64,000 bases of DNA from an uncultured Ruminococcus sp. (GCA_900541505.1 UQKK01000002.1:122939-186938), one strand, 5' to 3'; positions 33,413-42,501 are shown, counted from the first letter of the stretch. Translations and numbers: made by a program. The notes: a model not told the origin generated them from the sequence alone.

Positions 33413-34153
33413 TTACTCGTAGCGCACCATTTCTCTTTTTAAGCGCTGCATGATTTTCTTTTCCAGACGGGAGATATAGGACTGGGAAATCCCCAGCATA
33501 TCCGCCACTTCCTTCTGGGTCTTCTCCTTGCCCTCCGGATTGTCCAGCCCAAACCGCATGCGGATGATAAGCTTCTCCCTGCTGGAGAGCTTGTTGATGG
33601 CGCGCACCAAAAGCTTCCGCTCCGCCTCGTTTTCCAGGTCCTTATATATGGTATCCTCCTCTGTTCCCAGGATGTCGGACAGAAGAAGCTCGTTTCCGTC
33701 CCAGTCCACATTCAGAGGCTCATCGATGGAGACTTCCAGCTTCGTCTTATTGTTGCGCCGAAGATACATGAGGATTTCATTTTCAATACATCGTGAGGCG
33801 TAGGTCGCCAGCTTGATTTTCTTCGTGGGATTAAAGGTGTTGATTGCCTTGATAAGCCCGATGGTGCCGATGGATATCAAGTCTTCCACACCCACTCCCG
33901 TGTTGTCGAACTTCTTGGCTATGTACACGACCAGACGCAGGTTATGCTCGATGAGCATCTTCTTCGCCTCCTGGTCATACTCGGAGCCCAGCCTTTGTAT
34001 CACCTCGGTCTCCCGCTCACTCTCCAGCGGTGCGGGCAGCACCTCCGAACCTCCGATATAGTGGATTTCCCTGTGACCGGAAAAGAAAAGGCTTTTGATG
34101 TCCGGTATCACTTTTAATTTGAACTGCTGCGGTACAGCGACTTTTACAACCAT
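33413..34153 (-). CDS. sigE: sporulation sigma factor E (pro-form)
   Basis: 246 residues. Early mother-cell sigma factor made as an inactive precursor. The N-terminal 25 or so residues (VAVPQQFKLKVIPDIKSLFF) resemble the membrane-binding pro-sequence, followed by SGHREIHYIGGSEVLPAPL where cleavage occurs. Regions 2 and 4 (VEDLISIGTIGLIKAINTFN; KTQKEVADMLGISQSYISRLEKKIMQRLK) are intact. It starts one base after the spoIIGA stop, so protease and substrate are made together. Confidence 0.97.
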   Translation of the reverse strand: MVVKVAVPQQFKLKVIPDIKSLFFSGHREIHYIGGSEVLPAPLESERETEVIQRLGSEYDQEAKKMLIEHNLRLVVYIAKKFDNTGVGVEDLISIGTIGLIKAINTFNPTKKIKLATYASRCIENEILMYLRRNNKTKLEVSIDEPLNVDWDGNELLLSDILGTEEDTIYKDLENEAERKLLVRAINKLSSREKLIIRMRFGLDNPEGKEKTQKEVADMLGISQSYISRLEKKIMQRLKREMVRYE

Positions 34154-34154
34154 G

Positions 34155-34940
34155 TTATATTCCTCCTAATATGTCAGGATTCAAAATCATCTGATATTCA
34201 TCCTGCTTCGATATATTTTCTTCCCCGATTCCAAGGAGCGGGTGGGTGACCCACTGTTCTTCCTTCAGATGCACACACATTTTTTCAATGCGGATGACCG
34301 GAATGACACTCTCTTTTCCGATACAGCGATATGGTATGTAGCGCAGCCCCTCCGCAGGCACATCCTTTAAGAGTGTCTTAGCGGCGTGTCGGTCCACGAT
34401 GTTCACCGGTTCTCCTAACAGCTTATCTTCCAGTGTGTTTCCGGTGTCAATAAGCGCCCTGACTCTGTATTCCCCTCTCTGTGTGTACAGAGTCACATCG
34501 CAGATATCCCTCTGCCTCCTCGCCGTCCTTTTTATCAGCTCCCACCCCTTTTGCAGCAGGTAATAGCAAAGCACAGCGACAAAGTAAAAGAGACTCGCAT
34601 TTCGCACATAAGAGCGCAGAAACTCCAGGATTCCACCTAACAGAAAGGAAAACAGATACAAAAAGGCAATTGCCTTTATCAGTGCTCTCCCTCCTTTTAT
34701 CCGGATTCCTGTCTTTAGCATCGCGATATTGACTGTCGTGTGGAAAAGCAGAAATTTGACCAGCCAGGGAAGGGGCAGGGAAATCACCAGACAGGTGAGC
34801 CCGCTTCCTAAAGCGGCGCCTAAGAACACTCGCCCATAAGCGGACGGGCTCCTCATCATCCTTTTCACAGCCAAAAGCAGAAGGGAGTCCATCATAAAAT
34901 TTTCCAAGAACAACACGTCTATGTAGAGCTCATAGTACAT
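34155..34940 (-). CDS. spoIIGA: sigma-E processing peptidase SpoIIGA
   Basis: 261 residues. Five membrane helices fill residues 5-135 (YIDVLFLENFMMDSLLLLAV first). The cytoplasmic protease half carries RALIDTGNTLED near residue 165, the single aspartate motif of this dimeric aspartic protease. It cuts pro-sigma E after a signal from the forespore. I chose the ATG at 34940 (AAGGTGG just upstream) over a longer start at 34988. Operon with sigE, with a Spo0A-type promoter region before it. Confidence 0.95.
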   Translation of the reverse strand: MYYELYIDVLFLENFMMDSLLLLAVKRMMRSPSAYGRVFLGAALGSGLTCLVISLPLPWLVKFLLFHTTVNIAMLKTGIRIKGGRALIKAIAFLYLFSFLLGGILEFLRSYVRNASLFYFVAVLCYYLLQKGWELIKRTARRQRDICDVTLYTQRGEYRVRALIDTGNTLEDKLLGEPVNIVDRHAAKTLLKDVPAEGLRYIPYRCIGKESVIPVIRIEKMCVHLKEEQWVTHPLLGIGEENISKQDEYQMILNPDILGGI

Positions 34941-34993
34941 GTTCCACCTTCTTTCTCCTTTGTACAAATCGATTTGGCACTCAGGCACTGCCT

Positions 34994-35061
34994 ATTATAA
35001 TCTTGTCATGTTTGAAAATTTGTCAGATACTGACATCAGATATGGAATATGTTTCGACAAA
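34994..35061 (-). promoter_or_regulatory. spoIIG promoter with Spo0A-type boxes
   Basis: TATAAT (34999-34994) without a good -35 at normal spacing. Upstream, TTTGTCGAAA (35061-35052 on the minus strand) matches the Spo0A box, and TTTGTCA (35019-35025) and TTGTCA (35003-35008) occur in the other orientation. This fits Spo0A activation of spoIIG as known in Bacillus. Confidence 0.65.
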
Positions 35062-35091
35062 AAACAACCTGCCGTAAAGACAGGTTGTTTT
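35059..35091 (-). terminator. ftsZ terminator
   Basis: On the minus strand AAAACAACCTG (35091-35081) pairs with CAGGTTGTTTT (35071-35061), continuing into U residues. The U-run merges with the Spo0A box of spoIIGA. Confidence 0.85.
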
Positions 35092-35114
35092 GTTCATATA
35101 ACTATATATCTTTT

Positions 35115-36290
35115 TTATTTCTTGAAGAAGTCCGGAATCTTGATGGACTGTTCCTTCACATTGCTGGACGGAGTTCTCGGCTGCTGTAGTGTCGGCATCG
35201 TGCCGCCCGGTGTCCTCTTCGCGTAACCGCCTGCTGCTCTTCCCTCTCCGTCTCTTCCGAGCGCATCGCCGGAAGGCAGGATGGAACCGACTTTCTGCTG
35301 TCCCTCCAGTCTCGCTTTTAACTTGGAAGCGCTGCCGCCTACATTATGTAAGCCGGTCGCAATGACAGTGATTCTTGCTTCGTCGGACTTCGTATCATCG
35401 TACATCGCACCGAAGATGATGTTCGCGCTCTCGCCCGCCAGCTCCTGTACGTAATCTGCCGCATCGGATGCATCCATCAGAGTGATGTCTCCGGAAATAT
35501 TGATGATGACATGGGACGCGCCCTGGATTGTGGTCTCAAGCAGCGGACTCGCCACAGCCTGTTTTACTGCCTCCAACGCCTTGTCGTCGCCTCTGCCCTC
35601 GCCGATTCCGATGTGGGCGATACCCTTGTCCTTCATGACAGTCTGGATATCCGCAAAGTCCAGGTTGATAAGGGACGGTACATTGATAAGGTCCGTGATA
35701 CCCTGGATACCCTGCTGCAATACCTCATCCGCTTTCTTCAAAGCCTCCGGCATGGTTGTCCTTCTGTCCACCACTTCCAAAAGCTTGTCATTGGGGATGA
35801 CGATGATGGTGTCTACGTTTTCTTTTAATTTATCAATGCCGGAAAGCGCGTTTGACATCCTGGTCTTGGACTCAAAACGGAACGGCTTTGTCACAACGCC
35901 TACCGTCAGCGCTCCCTGTTCTTTTGCAATCCTTGCCACAACCGGAGCTGCACCGGTTCCGGTTCCGCCGCCCATACCGCAGGTCACGAACACCATGTCC
36001 GCGCCTTTGAGTGCCGCTGAAATCTCCTCTGCGCTCTCCTCTGCCGCTTTCTCACCTACTTCCGGCTGTGCGCCTGCACCGAGCCCTTTGGTGAGTTTCT
36101 CCCCTATCTGCATCAATGTCGGCGCCTTACATAACTGCAATGCCTGTTTATCTGTATTCACTGCGATAAATTCCACGCCTGCAATCTGCTCATCTATCAT
36201 GCGGTTCACCGCGTTATTTCCGCCGCCGCCGACTCCGACAACTATAATTCTTGCAGCCGCTTCTGATTCGTTGGTCTTAATTTCTAACAA
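35115..36290 (-). CDS. ftsZ: cell division protein FtsZ
   Basis: 391 residues. Tubulin-like GTPase that forms the division ring. GTP motifs are GVGGGGNNAVNRM, the signature GMGGGTGTGAAP and the synergy-loop region NVPSLINLDFADI. The C-terminal peptide IKIPDFF, which binds FtsA/SepF/ZapA-type partners, ends the protein. The best start is a TTG at 36290 (giving MLEIKTNESEAAARI), eight bases after GGAGG; an ATG at 36332 would add 14 residues in the leader not typical of the family. It has its own promoter and terminator. Confidence 0.97.
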   Translation of the reverse strand: MLEIKTNESEAAARIIVVGVGGGGNNAVNRMIDEQIAGVEFIAVNTDKQALQLCKAPTLMQIGEKLTKGLGAGAQPEVGEKAAEESAEEISAALKGADMVFVTCGMGGGTGTGAAPVVARIAKEQGALTVGVVTKPFRFESKTRMSNALSGIDKLKENVDTIIVIPNDKLLEVVDRRTTMPEALKKADEVLQQGIQGITDLINVPSLINLDFADIQTVMKDKGIAHIGIGEGRGDDKALEAVKQAVASPLLETTIQGASHVIINISGDITLMDASDAADYVQELAGESANIIFGAMYDDTKSDEARITVIATGLHNVGGSASKLKARLEGQQKVGSILPSGDALGRDGEGRAAGGYAKRTPGGTMPTLQQPRTPSSNVKEQSIKIPDFFKK

Positions 36291-36365
36291 GAGTATTTCC
36301 TCCTTTGTCGTCCTATTAATTTTTTTATACATCCCTTATATTGTTTGATATAATCCAATAAGTAT

Positions 36366-36394
36366 ATAATATAGTCTTTTTGGCAAATAATCAA
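36366..36394 (-). promoter_or_regulatory. ftsZ promoter
   Basis: TTGATT (36394-36389), a 17-bp spacer and TATTAT (36371-36366), in an AT-rich stretch about 75 bp before the TTG start. It lets ftsZ be expressed apart from the upstream dcw genes. Confidence 0.7.
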
Positions 36395-36448
36395 TAGATT
36401 TTTTTGTATTTTCTCGTCTTTTCACACACTTTTTCTCTGTCTTTGCGC

Positions 36449-37201
36449 CTATTCTCCCTCTCCGCTCGCAGGTACGAAACGCACTGCCGTATTGGAAGTG
36501 TCATAATTTTCCAGATGCAGCACGCCTGCCTGGTCCGGATACTGCTCCGCCAGCTTCGCAAGAATCGGCGATATCTGCGCCATCCGGTCCTCATAGTTCT
36601 CTGTTCCGAGCTGCACCGTCACCGCGCCGAAGACCAATGTCACCGCGCCGTCCGGGCAGGTGACGCTGTCAGGGGTCAGGGCATATTTTTCTAAATATTT
36701 AGAAACTTCCACAATTTTCTGAAAAATCTTTTTGTCAGACACCGGGAGCGTCTCTCCTACCTTCACTTTTGACAAATCCACTTCCATTCCCTGGATATAG
36801 GGAACCCCCTCTATCACTTTCTTCGTGCGCACGCAGGCGGTCCCTTCCTCGTCAAAGTACAGAAAAGCGCCGTCATAATCGATATAGCCAATCATGGACT
36901 TCTCCTTCACCTGTACCTTCACTGTCCACGGTGATTTCAAGGACACCTTCATACTCTCCACCCCGGAGGGCAGCTCCGCGTCCGTAAAGTTATATTTCCA
37001 CAGCAGATAGAGGGTGTTGACTGAAAATTGGTCGTTTGAGACCCATGCGGAGATGGATGATTCCCCGTAGTAGGAGTTCCCCGCCACCTGGATATTCTTC
37101 GTCCGAAATCCGAACACCGCAGCCGCGGCGCACACGATAAATACAAGAAATATGGTCAGGATGATACGTCCTGTCTTTCTCTTCCGTCTCTTTTTCCTCA
37201 T
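36449..37201 (-). CDS. ftsQ: cell division protein FtsQ/DivIB
   Basis: 250 residues. A very basic cytoplasmic tip (MRKKRRKRKTGR), one membrane helix (about 11-31), then a POTRA domain (FGFRTKNIQVAGNSYYGESSISAW) and the FtsQ/DivIB beta domain (SPWTVKVQVKEKSMIGYIDYDGAFLYFDEEG). It belongs to the FtsQ-FtsL-FtsB type divisome hub. Located between ftsW and ftsZ, the usual place. Confidence 0.9.
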   Translation of the reverse strand: MRKKRRKRKTGRIILTIFLVFIVCAAAAVFGFRTKNIQVAGNSYYGESSISAWVSNDQFSVNTLYLLWKYNFTDAELPSGVESMKVSLKSPWTVKVQVKEKSMIGYIDYDGAFLYFDEEGTACVRTKKVIEGVPYIQGMEVDLSKVKVGETLPVSDKKIFQKIVEVSKYLEKYALTPDSVTCPDGAVTLVFGAVTVQLGTENYEDRMAQISPILAKLAEQYPDQAGVLHLENYDTSNTAVRFVPASGEGE

Positions 37202-37225
37202 CCGAGTTTCCTCCTTAATTCTTCT

Positions 37226-38317
37226 CTATTCTATCAAATGAGACACACTTAAGACAAGCCCCATTTCCAGAAGCAGAAATACCACCGATGTCCCGCCGTA
37301 GCTGATAAAGGGCAGAGTGATTCCCGTATTGGGGATACTGTTGGTGACCACCGCGATGTTTAAGATGACCTGTATCATCATATGCGCCATGGCACCGGAG
37401 GCGATGAGCGCTCCCAGCAAATCTTTGGCTTTCGTGGCGATGACAAAGAAACGCCAGATGAGGATGAGAAACAGCAGAATGATGACGCTGGCTCCCACCA
37501 GTCCCAGCTCCTCACAGATGATGGAAAAAATCATGTCATTCTGCGCCTCCGGCAGAAATCCCAGTTTCTGCACACTCTGTCCCAACCCTCTGCCGAAGAG
37601 CCCGCCGCTTCCGATAGCGTAGAGCCCCTGGAGCGTCTGGTAGCCTTTTTCATACTGTTCGGGATTGCGCCAGATGGCGATGCGCTCCAGCCGGTAGCTC
37701 TCCAGCGCCAGAAACACCGTCATAAATCCTGCCGCTGCCGCGCCCATCCACACAAACTGGGCGTACTTGGGACTTGCCACGAAAATCAGCACCACCGCGA
37801 TGCCAAGGATGATGATGGCTGTGCTCAGATTGCTGGCTCCCACCAGTCCCACGATGGGAAGCACCGGGAGCAGCATTTTTATCATGGTCCTTATTTTTCC
37901 CATCTTGCGCACATGTTTTGTGACCAGACAGGATAAGAATAAGATAATCGCCACCTTGGCAAACTCCGAGGGCTGAAAAGAAAAGGGTCCCAAAGACAGC
38001 CATCTTTTGGACCCATTGTACTCATCTCCCACCAGAATCACGGCAACCGAAAGGCCAATCGCCGCCAGGTATCCCAAATTCGCGAAAGGGACCCATCTGT
38101 GGTAATCTATCCTGGCGACAAAAAACATGCCCGCAATTCCAAGCAGTGTCGCAAACCCCTGTTTTTTCAGATAGTAAAAAGAATCATGGAACTTCGTCTC
38201 CCCGTTGTAGGCACTTGTGCTGTAGAGGAGAATAAGACCGATTCCCACCAGAATCATCACCACAACCAGCAGCGTATCGTCATAACGCCTCTTCTTTGCC
38301 GGACGCTCCAAATCCAT
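37226..38317 (-). CDS. ftsW: FtsW/SpoVE-type SEDS peptidoglycan polymerase
   Basis: 363 residues with ten membrane helices. SEDS marks: LLYSTSAY, GDEYNGSKRWLSLGPFSFQPSEFAKVA, the GLYAIGSGGLFGRGLGQSVQKLGFLPEAQNDMIFSIICEELG block with the catalytic-site region, and NTGITLPFISYGGTS near the end. It polymerises lipid II together with a class B PBP. In the cluster its partner may be either of the two PBPs. It starts 8 bp after murD with AGGAG at the murD stop. A second FtsW paralogue is at 48418-50109, so one could be SpoVE (sporulation). Confidence 0.93.
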   Translation of the reverse strand: MDLERPAKKRRYDDTLLVVVMILVGIGLILLYSTSAYNGETKFHDSFYYLKKQGFATLLGIAGMFFVARIDYHRWVPFANLGYLAAIGLSVAVILVGDEYNGSKRWLSLGPFSFQPSEFAKVAIILFLSCLVTKHVRKMGKIRTMIKMLLPVLPIVGLVGASNLSTAIIILGIAVVLIFVASPKYAQFVWMGAAAAGFMTVFLALESYRLERIAIWRNPEQYEKGYQTLQGLYAIGSGGLFGRGLGQSVQKLGFLPEAQNDMIFSIICEELGLVGASVIILLFLILIWRFFVIATKAKDLLGALIASGAMAHMMIQVILNIAVVTNSIPNTGITLPFISYGGTSVVFLLLEMGLVLSVSHLIE

Positions 38318-38324
38318 TCACTCC

Positions 38325-39686
38325 TTATAACTGGTTTACAAGTTCTTTGAATTTATCTCCGCGTTCCTCATAATTTTTAAACATTCCCCAGCTCGCGCAG
38401 GCAGGGGACAATAATACCGCATCGCCGGGCACTGCCGTGTCCGCGCAAATCTGAAATGCCTCCTCAAACGTATCGGCAAACTCGATATCCGTAAATCCCT
38501 GTTTTCTCGCGGCATCGGCAATTTTTTCCCGCGTGGCGCCGATGAGCACCAGCTTCTTGACCTTCCCGTCAAAGGCGTCAATCCACTCTTCATAGGAAGA
38601 TTCCTTGTCATAGCCGCCCCCAATCAGCACGGTAGGGCGCTTCATAGCGCGTATGCCACGTATGGCAGCGTCGGGGTTGGTCCCTTTAGAGTCATTGTAG
38701 TAGGCAACCCCGTTTTTCTCAGCGACAAACTCTATACGGTGTTCCACACCCTGAAACGCCTTCACAGTACGGCGTATACTCTCTATCGCAATCCCATAGG
38801 AAACCGCCATCGCCGCAGCCGCCATGACATTCTCGTAATTGTGCACACCCAACAGGTGCAGCTCATCCACATGGCAGAGGCAGACTTCCCCGTCCAGGTT
38901 CAGCATGATTTTGCCGTCTTCCAGATACACGCCTTTATTAAGTTTACGCTGGCTGCTGAAATATAGAACCCTCGTGTGTATCTTTTCCCCAAAGGCGCGC
39001 AGCACTTCGTCCTCATAATTCAACACACATACATCCTGAGGTCCCTGGTTTTTCGCGATATTCTCCTTCGCCTCAATATAGGCTTCCATGGTGTGATGGC
39101 GGTTCAAATGGTCCGGCGTGATATTTAAGATAGCGCTCACTTTCGGCGCAAAGGTATGTACCGTCTCAAGCTGGAAGCTGCTCATCTCCGCCACGATGAC
39201 AGAATCTTCCGCTGTCTGCGCCGCGATGTCCGTGTAGGGATTTCCGATATTTCCCACCACATAGGTGGACTTCCCGGCATCTTTCATAATCTCTCCTAAG
39301 AGCGCTGTGGTGGTCGTCTTCCCGTTGGTTCCTGTGATGGCGAGTACATCTCCTTTCCCGAAGACATAGGCAAGTTCAATCTCTCCCCAGATAGGAATGT
39401 TTTTCTCCCTCATCCTCTCCACCACCGGCAGGTCCGTGGGAACTCCGGGGCTCATCACCGTCAAATCCAGTCCGTCAAGCAGCTCTTTAGGGAACTCTCC
39501 CAGCACAATCTCCACCGTGTGCCCCGAAAGCCCGTCTAAAATCTCCCCGCGAATCTTCGCCTCATCCAGGGAGGCATTGCCGTCATAGAGCACTACAGAA
39601 GCTCCGCCGCCCAGTAAAAGTCTGCTCGCCGCCACTCCGCTGATACCGGAGCCAAATACCAGTACTTTTTTTCCTCTTACGTCCAT
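38325..39686 (-). CDS. murD: UDP-N-acetylmuramoyl-L-alanine:D-glutamate ligase
   Basis: 453 residues. It adds D-glutamate to the peptidoglycan precursor using ATP. N-terminal Rossmann-like domain KVLVFGSGISGVAASRLL, central ATPase loop AITGTNGKTTTTALLGEI, then HHTMEAYIEAKENIAKNQ and NDSKGTNPDAAI in the C-terminal ligase domain, and LLSPACASWGMFKNYEERGDKF at the end, typical of MurD. It lies between mraY (4-bp gap) and ftsW. Confidence 0.97.
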   Translation of the reverse strand: MDVRGKKVLVFGSGISGVAASRLLLGGGASVVLYDGNASLDEAKIRGEILDGLSGHTVEIVLGEFPKELLDGLDLTVMSPGVPTDLPVVERMREKNIPIWGEIELAYVFGKGDVLAITGTNGKTTTTALLGEIMKDAGKSTYVVGNIGNPYTDIAAQTAEDSVIVAEMSSFQLETVHTFAPKVSAILNITPDHLNRHHTMEAYIEAKENIAKNQGPQDVCVLNYEDEVLRAFGEKIHTRVLYFSSQRKLNKGVYLEDGKIMLNLDGEVCLCHVDELHLLGVHNYENVMAAAAMAVSYGIAIESIRRTVKAFQGVEHRIEFVAEKNGVAYYNDSKGTNPDAAIRGIRAMKRPTVLIGGGYDKESSYEEWIDAFDGKVKKLVLIGATREKIADAARKQGFTDIEFADTFEEAFQICADTAVPGDAVLLSPACASWGMFKNYEERGDKFKELVNQL

Positions 39687-39689
39687 ATC

Positions 39690-40646
39690 TTATACCCCCA
39701 TCAAAGCAATCAGACAGAGGATTGCCGTGGCGATGGAAAATACCGCGACGACCCTTGTCTCTGACCATCCGCACAATTCAAAATGGTGGTGGATTGGCGC
39801 CATCTTAAAGAAGCGCTTCCCCCCTGTCTTTTTAAAATATGTCACCTGTATCATGACGGAAGCCACTTCCACCAAATAAATCAGTCCCACGATAATAATG
39901 TAGAGCGGCATCTGCAGCATGTACGCTGTCCCCGCCACAAAACCGCCGAGGGCGAGAGAACCCGTATCTCCCATGAACACACTCGCCGGATACACGTTAA
40001 AGAGCAGAAATCCGAGGAGCGCCCCCACAACCGCGCAGGTGATAGGCTCCACGCCGCTTTTCGTTCCAATCGCCACCACGGTAAAAAAGGTCGCCACCAG
40101 CACTGTGACGCTGGATGCCAGTCCGTCCAGCCCGTCGGTGAAGTTGGTGCCGTTGACGGTCCCAATGACCGCGATGAACAAGAGGGGCACTGCCGCCCAG
40201 CCGATGTCCAGATACTGCCCGCCGGAGAAGGGGATGAGCAGGGTCAGCGGCACATGTGCCACCTTCACCAGATAGTAGGCGAATATCGCTGTCACCACAA
40301 TCTGCAGCGCCATCTTCTGTTTCGGATACAGCCCGTCGGAACGCTTCATCACTACTTTCAGATAATCGTCCAGAAATCCAATCAATCCAAAGCCCACAGT
40401 AAGGAACAAAATAGGAATGATTTCACTGTACTCTTTTACATAGAACAGTGACGTGATGATGATGCTGGCGAGGATAATAATTCCGCCCATGGTCGGGGTC
40501 CCCGCCTTTTTCAAGTGGGATTTCACCCCTTCCTCACGCTCTGTCTGCCCCATCTTCAGTTTCCTCAAAAAAGGAATTACCACCGGTCCCAATATCAGGC
40601 TTATGGCAAAGGATATCAGTACCGGAATAATCACATCATTACTCAT
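39690..40646 (-). CDS. mraY: phospho-N-acetylmuramoyl-pentapeptide transferase
   Basis: 318 residues, about ten membrane helices. It makes lipid I. Motifs: KKAGTPTMGGI (substrate loop), FLDDYLKV with catalytic aspartates, NFTDGLDGLASSV and the C-terminal MAPIHHHFELCGWSE, the HHH motif. Placed between the class B PBP gene (72-bp gap) and murD. Confidence 0.97.
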   Translation of the reverse strand: MSNDVIIPVLISFAISLILGPVVIPFLRKLKMGQTEREEGVKSHLKKAGTPTMGGIIILASIIITSLFYVKEYSEIIPILFLTVGFGLIGFLDDYLKVVMKRSDGLYPKQKMALQIVVTAIFAYYLVKVAHVPLTLLIPFSGGQYLDIGWAAVPLLFIAVIGTVNGTNFTDGLDGLASSVTVLVATFFTVVAIGTKSGVEPITCAVVGALLGFLLFNVYPASVFMGDTGSLALGGFVAGTAYMLQMPLYIIIVGLIYLVEVASVMIQVTYFKKTGGKRFFKMAPIHHHFELCGWSETRVVAVFSIATAILCLIALMGV

Positions 40647-40718
40647 AAATACACCTCTTTATCTCTTTTGTCTTTACAGGTTTACGCTCAAAATACCCCA
40701 TACAGTATACAGCATAAC

Positions 40719-42443
40719 CTACTCTTTTTCAATCCCCAGATATGGAAGCACGTTGTCATAGATGCTGCGCAGCACCGGAGCCGCGATGGTTCCCCCGTAA
40801 TACACGCCCTGGGGATTATGGATGACCACCATGCCGAGTATCTGCGGGTCGTCCGCCGGGGCAAACCCGATAAAGGAGGCGATGTATTTGTTGGCGCTCC
40901 TGGGAAGCGTCTGGGAGGTTGCCGTCTTGCCTCCGATGGAATACCCCTCAATATAGGCGTTGCTCCCGGACCCTTCCGAGACCACGGACTCCAGCAGCAT
41001 CTGCATAGTTTCTGAAGTTTCTTTGGAGACGATGCCATCTTTCGTCTCATAGGAAAACCGCTCAATCTCCTCCCCGTCTTCATCCAGCACCGCCACGCCT
41101 AAATGGGGCGTCACCCTCCTGCCGCCGTTTACAATGGAACTGACCGTGGTCGCCATCTGGATGGGCGTAATCTGGAAAGACTGCCCGAAGGTCATAGTCG
41201 CCAGTTCCACTGTACCGATATCCTCTTTTTTGTGCATGATGGTCCCCGCCTCTCCGGGCAGGTCGATATTTGTCAGGGAGAGCAGACCGAATTTTTCAAA
41301 ATAGTCGTAGAACTTCTCTGCTCCCAGGCGCAGCCCGATATCGATGAACACTGGGTTGCACGAATTCTGTATCCCTTCCACAAAGGTCTCGGCGCCGTGT
41401 CCGCCCACCTTGTGGCAGCGAATCTTCCGGTCCTCCACAACCCGGTATCCCGGACAGGAGAAGGTGTCATCAAGAGACACCACACCCTCCTCCAGACACG
41501 CCGAGGAGGTGATAATCTTAAAGGTAGAACCGGGCTCATAGGTGTCATTGATGCACCCGTTCCTCCACATCTGATTTAAGGCATCCTGCAGTTCCTCGTC
41601 TGTCATCGCGCTTGTGTCCGCCCCGGTGTTCAATTCGTAGGGCTCGTTTAAATTGAACTCCGGCACATTGACCATGGCGAGAATTTCCCCGTTCTGGGGA
41701 TTCATCAGGAGAATGGACACCGCATCCGCCTGCTTTTCCTCCATCACCTTCAGCGCTGCCTGTTCACAGTATGCCTGGATATTGTAATCCAGACTAATCT
41801 GAAGGGTCTCTCCGTCCACCGGCTCCACCCGGTCTTCCGCTACCCCCTCCAGTTCAATTCCTCTGGCATCTGTGACAGTGAGGATGGTCCCGTTAGTGCC
41901 CTTTAAATATTCCTCATACTTCACTTCCAGCCCGATGATTCCCTGATTGTCCCCGCCTGTAAATCCCAGCACTTTAGAAGCCAGTTCATCATAAGGGTAA
42001 TAGCGCTTGAAGTCCTCATCCACCTTCACGCCCGCCAGGTTATAATTGCGGATTCTGTCGCCAATCTCTTTCTCCACATTGGTCTTTATCTTCTCCATGG
42101 AGGATACCTTCTCCACTTTCGCGCGCACCTCTTCTTCCGAGAGTCCTAACTCCGCTGACAGTGTCTCCACCACCAAGTCCGCATCCTCAATCTGACTGTG
42201 AATGACAGAAATGGTACACACCGTCTTATTTGTCGCCAGCACCACGCCGTTGCGGTCCACTATCTCGCCTCTCGCCGCCTTGATTTCCCGCTCCCTCTCA
42301 TGAAGTGCCTGCGCCATCTTCTGATAATATTCTGCGTCAAATACCATGAGATATACGAGCCTTGCAATCAAACCAATTAAAACCAGCGACGCGCAGCCAA
42401 AAACAACGAGGATTTTCTTCTTATTATATGTTTTATTTTTCAT
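40719..42443 (-). CDS. class B penicillin-binding protein (SpoVD/FtsI type) with KTA motif
   Basis: 574 residues. A cytoplasmic tip and one membrane helix (about 10-33), a dimerisation/pedestal domain (to about 230), then the transpeptidase. Active-site serine Ser306 in STFK (with EPG before), SCN in IQNSCNPVF, and the third motif reads Lys506-Thr-Ala (GGKTATSQTL), not KTG. There are no PASTA domains. It cross-links septal or spore peptidoglycan. Its ATG comes right after a U-run of a terminator-like hairpin, with the only ribosome-site-like sequence (GCAGGG) inside the hairpin arm. It could be SpoVD or the vegetative partner of FtsW. Confidence 0.9.
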   Translation of the reverse strand: MKNKTYNKKKILVVFGCASLVLIGLIARLVYLMVFDAEYYQKMAQALHEREREIKAARGEIVDRNGVVLATNKTVCTISVIHSQIEDADLVVETLSAELGLSEEEVRAKVEKVSSMEKIKTNVEKEIGDRIRNYNLAGVKVDEDFKRYYPYDELASKVLGFTGGDNQGIIGLEVKYEEYLKGTNGTILTVTDARGIELEGVAEDRVEPVDGETLQISLDYNIQAYCEQAALKVMEEKQADAVSILLMNPQNGEILAMVNVPEFNLNEPYELNTGADTSAMTDEELQDALNQMWRNGCINDTYEPGSTFKIITSSACLEEGVVSLDDTFSCPGYRVVEDRKIRCHKVGGHGAETFVEGIQNSCNPVFIDIGLRLGAEKFYDYFEKFGLLSLTNIDLPGEAGTIMHKKEDIGTVELATMTFGQSFQITPIQMATTVSSIVNGGRRVTPHLGVAVLDEDGEEIERFSYETKDGIVSKETSETMQMLLESVVSEGSGSNAYIEGYSIGGKTATSQTLPRSANKYIASFIGFAPADDPQILGMVVIHNPQGVYYGGTIAAPVLRSIYDNVLPYLGIEKE

Positions 42444-42452
42444 AAAAACAAA

Positions 42453-42501
42453 AACCCTGCAAAAGAATCTTTTTAAAACATATTAATTCTTCTGCAAGGT
42501 T
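42453..42501 (-). terminator. terminator-like hairpin between the two PBP genes
   Basis: On the minus strand AACCTTGCAGAAGAAT (42501-42486) pairs with ATTCTTTTGCAGGGTT (42468-42453) over 16 bp with two G-U pairs, followed by a U-rich run that ends at the next start codon (42443). It may terminate or attenuate dcw transcription. Confidence 0.75.

Noticed and set aside
36291..36332. ATG start 14 codons upstream for ftsZ
   Set aside because: The added residues lie in the leader before GGAGG and do not resemble FtsZ N-termini; the TTG start fits better.
39783..40451. 222-codon plus-strand frame opposite mraY
   Set aside because: Shadow of the mraY reading frame, very rich in His and Gln, no ribosome site.
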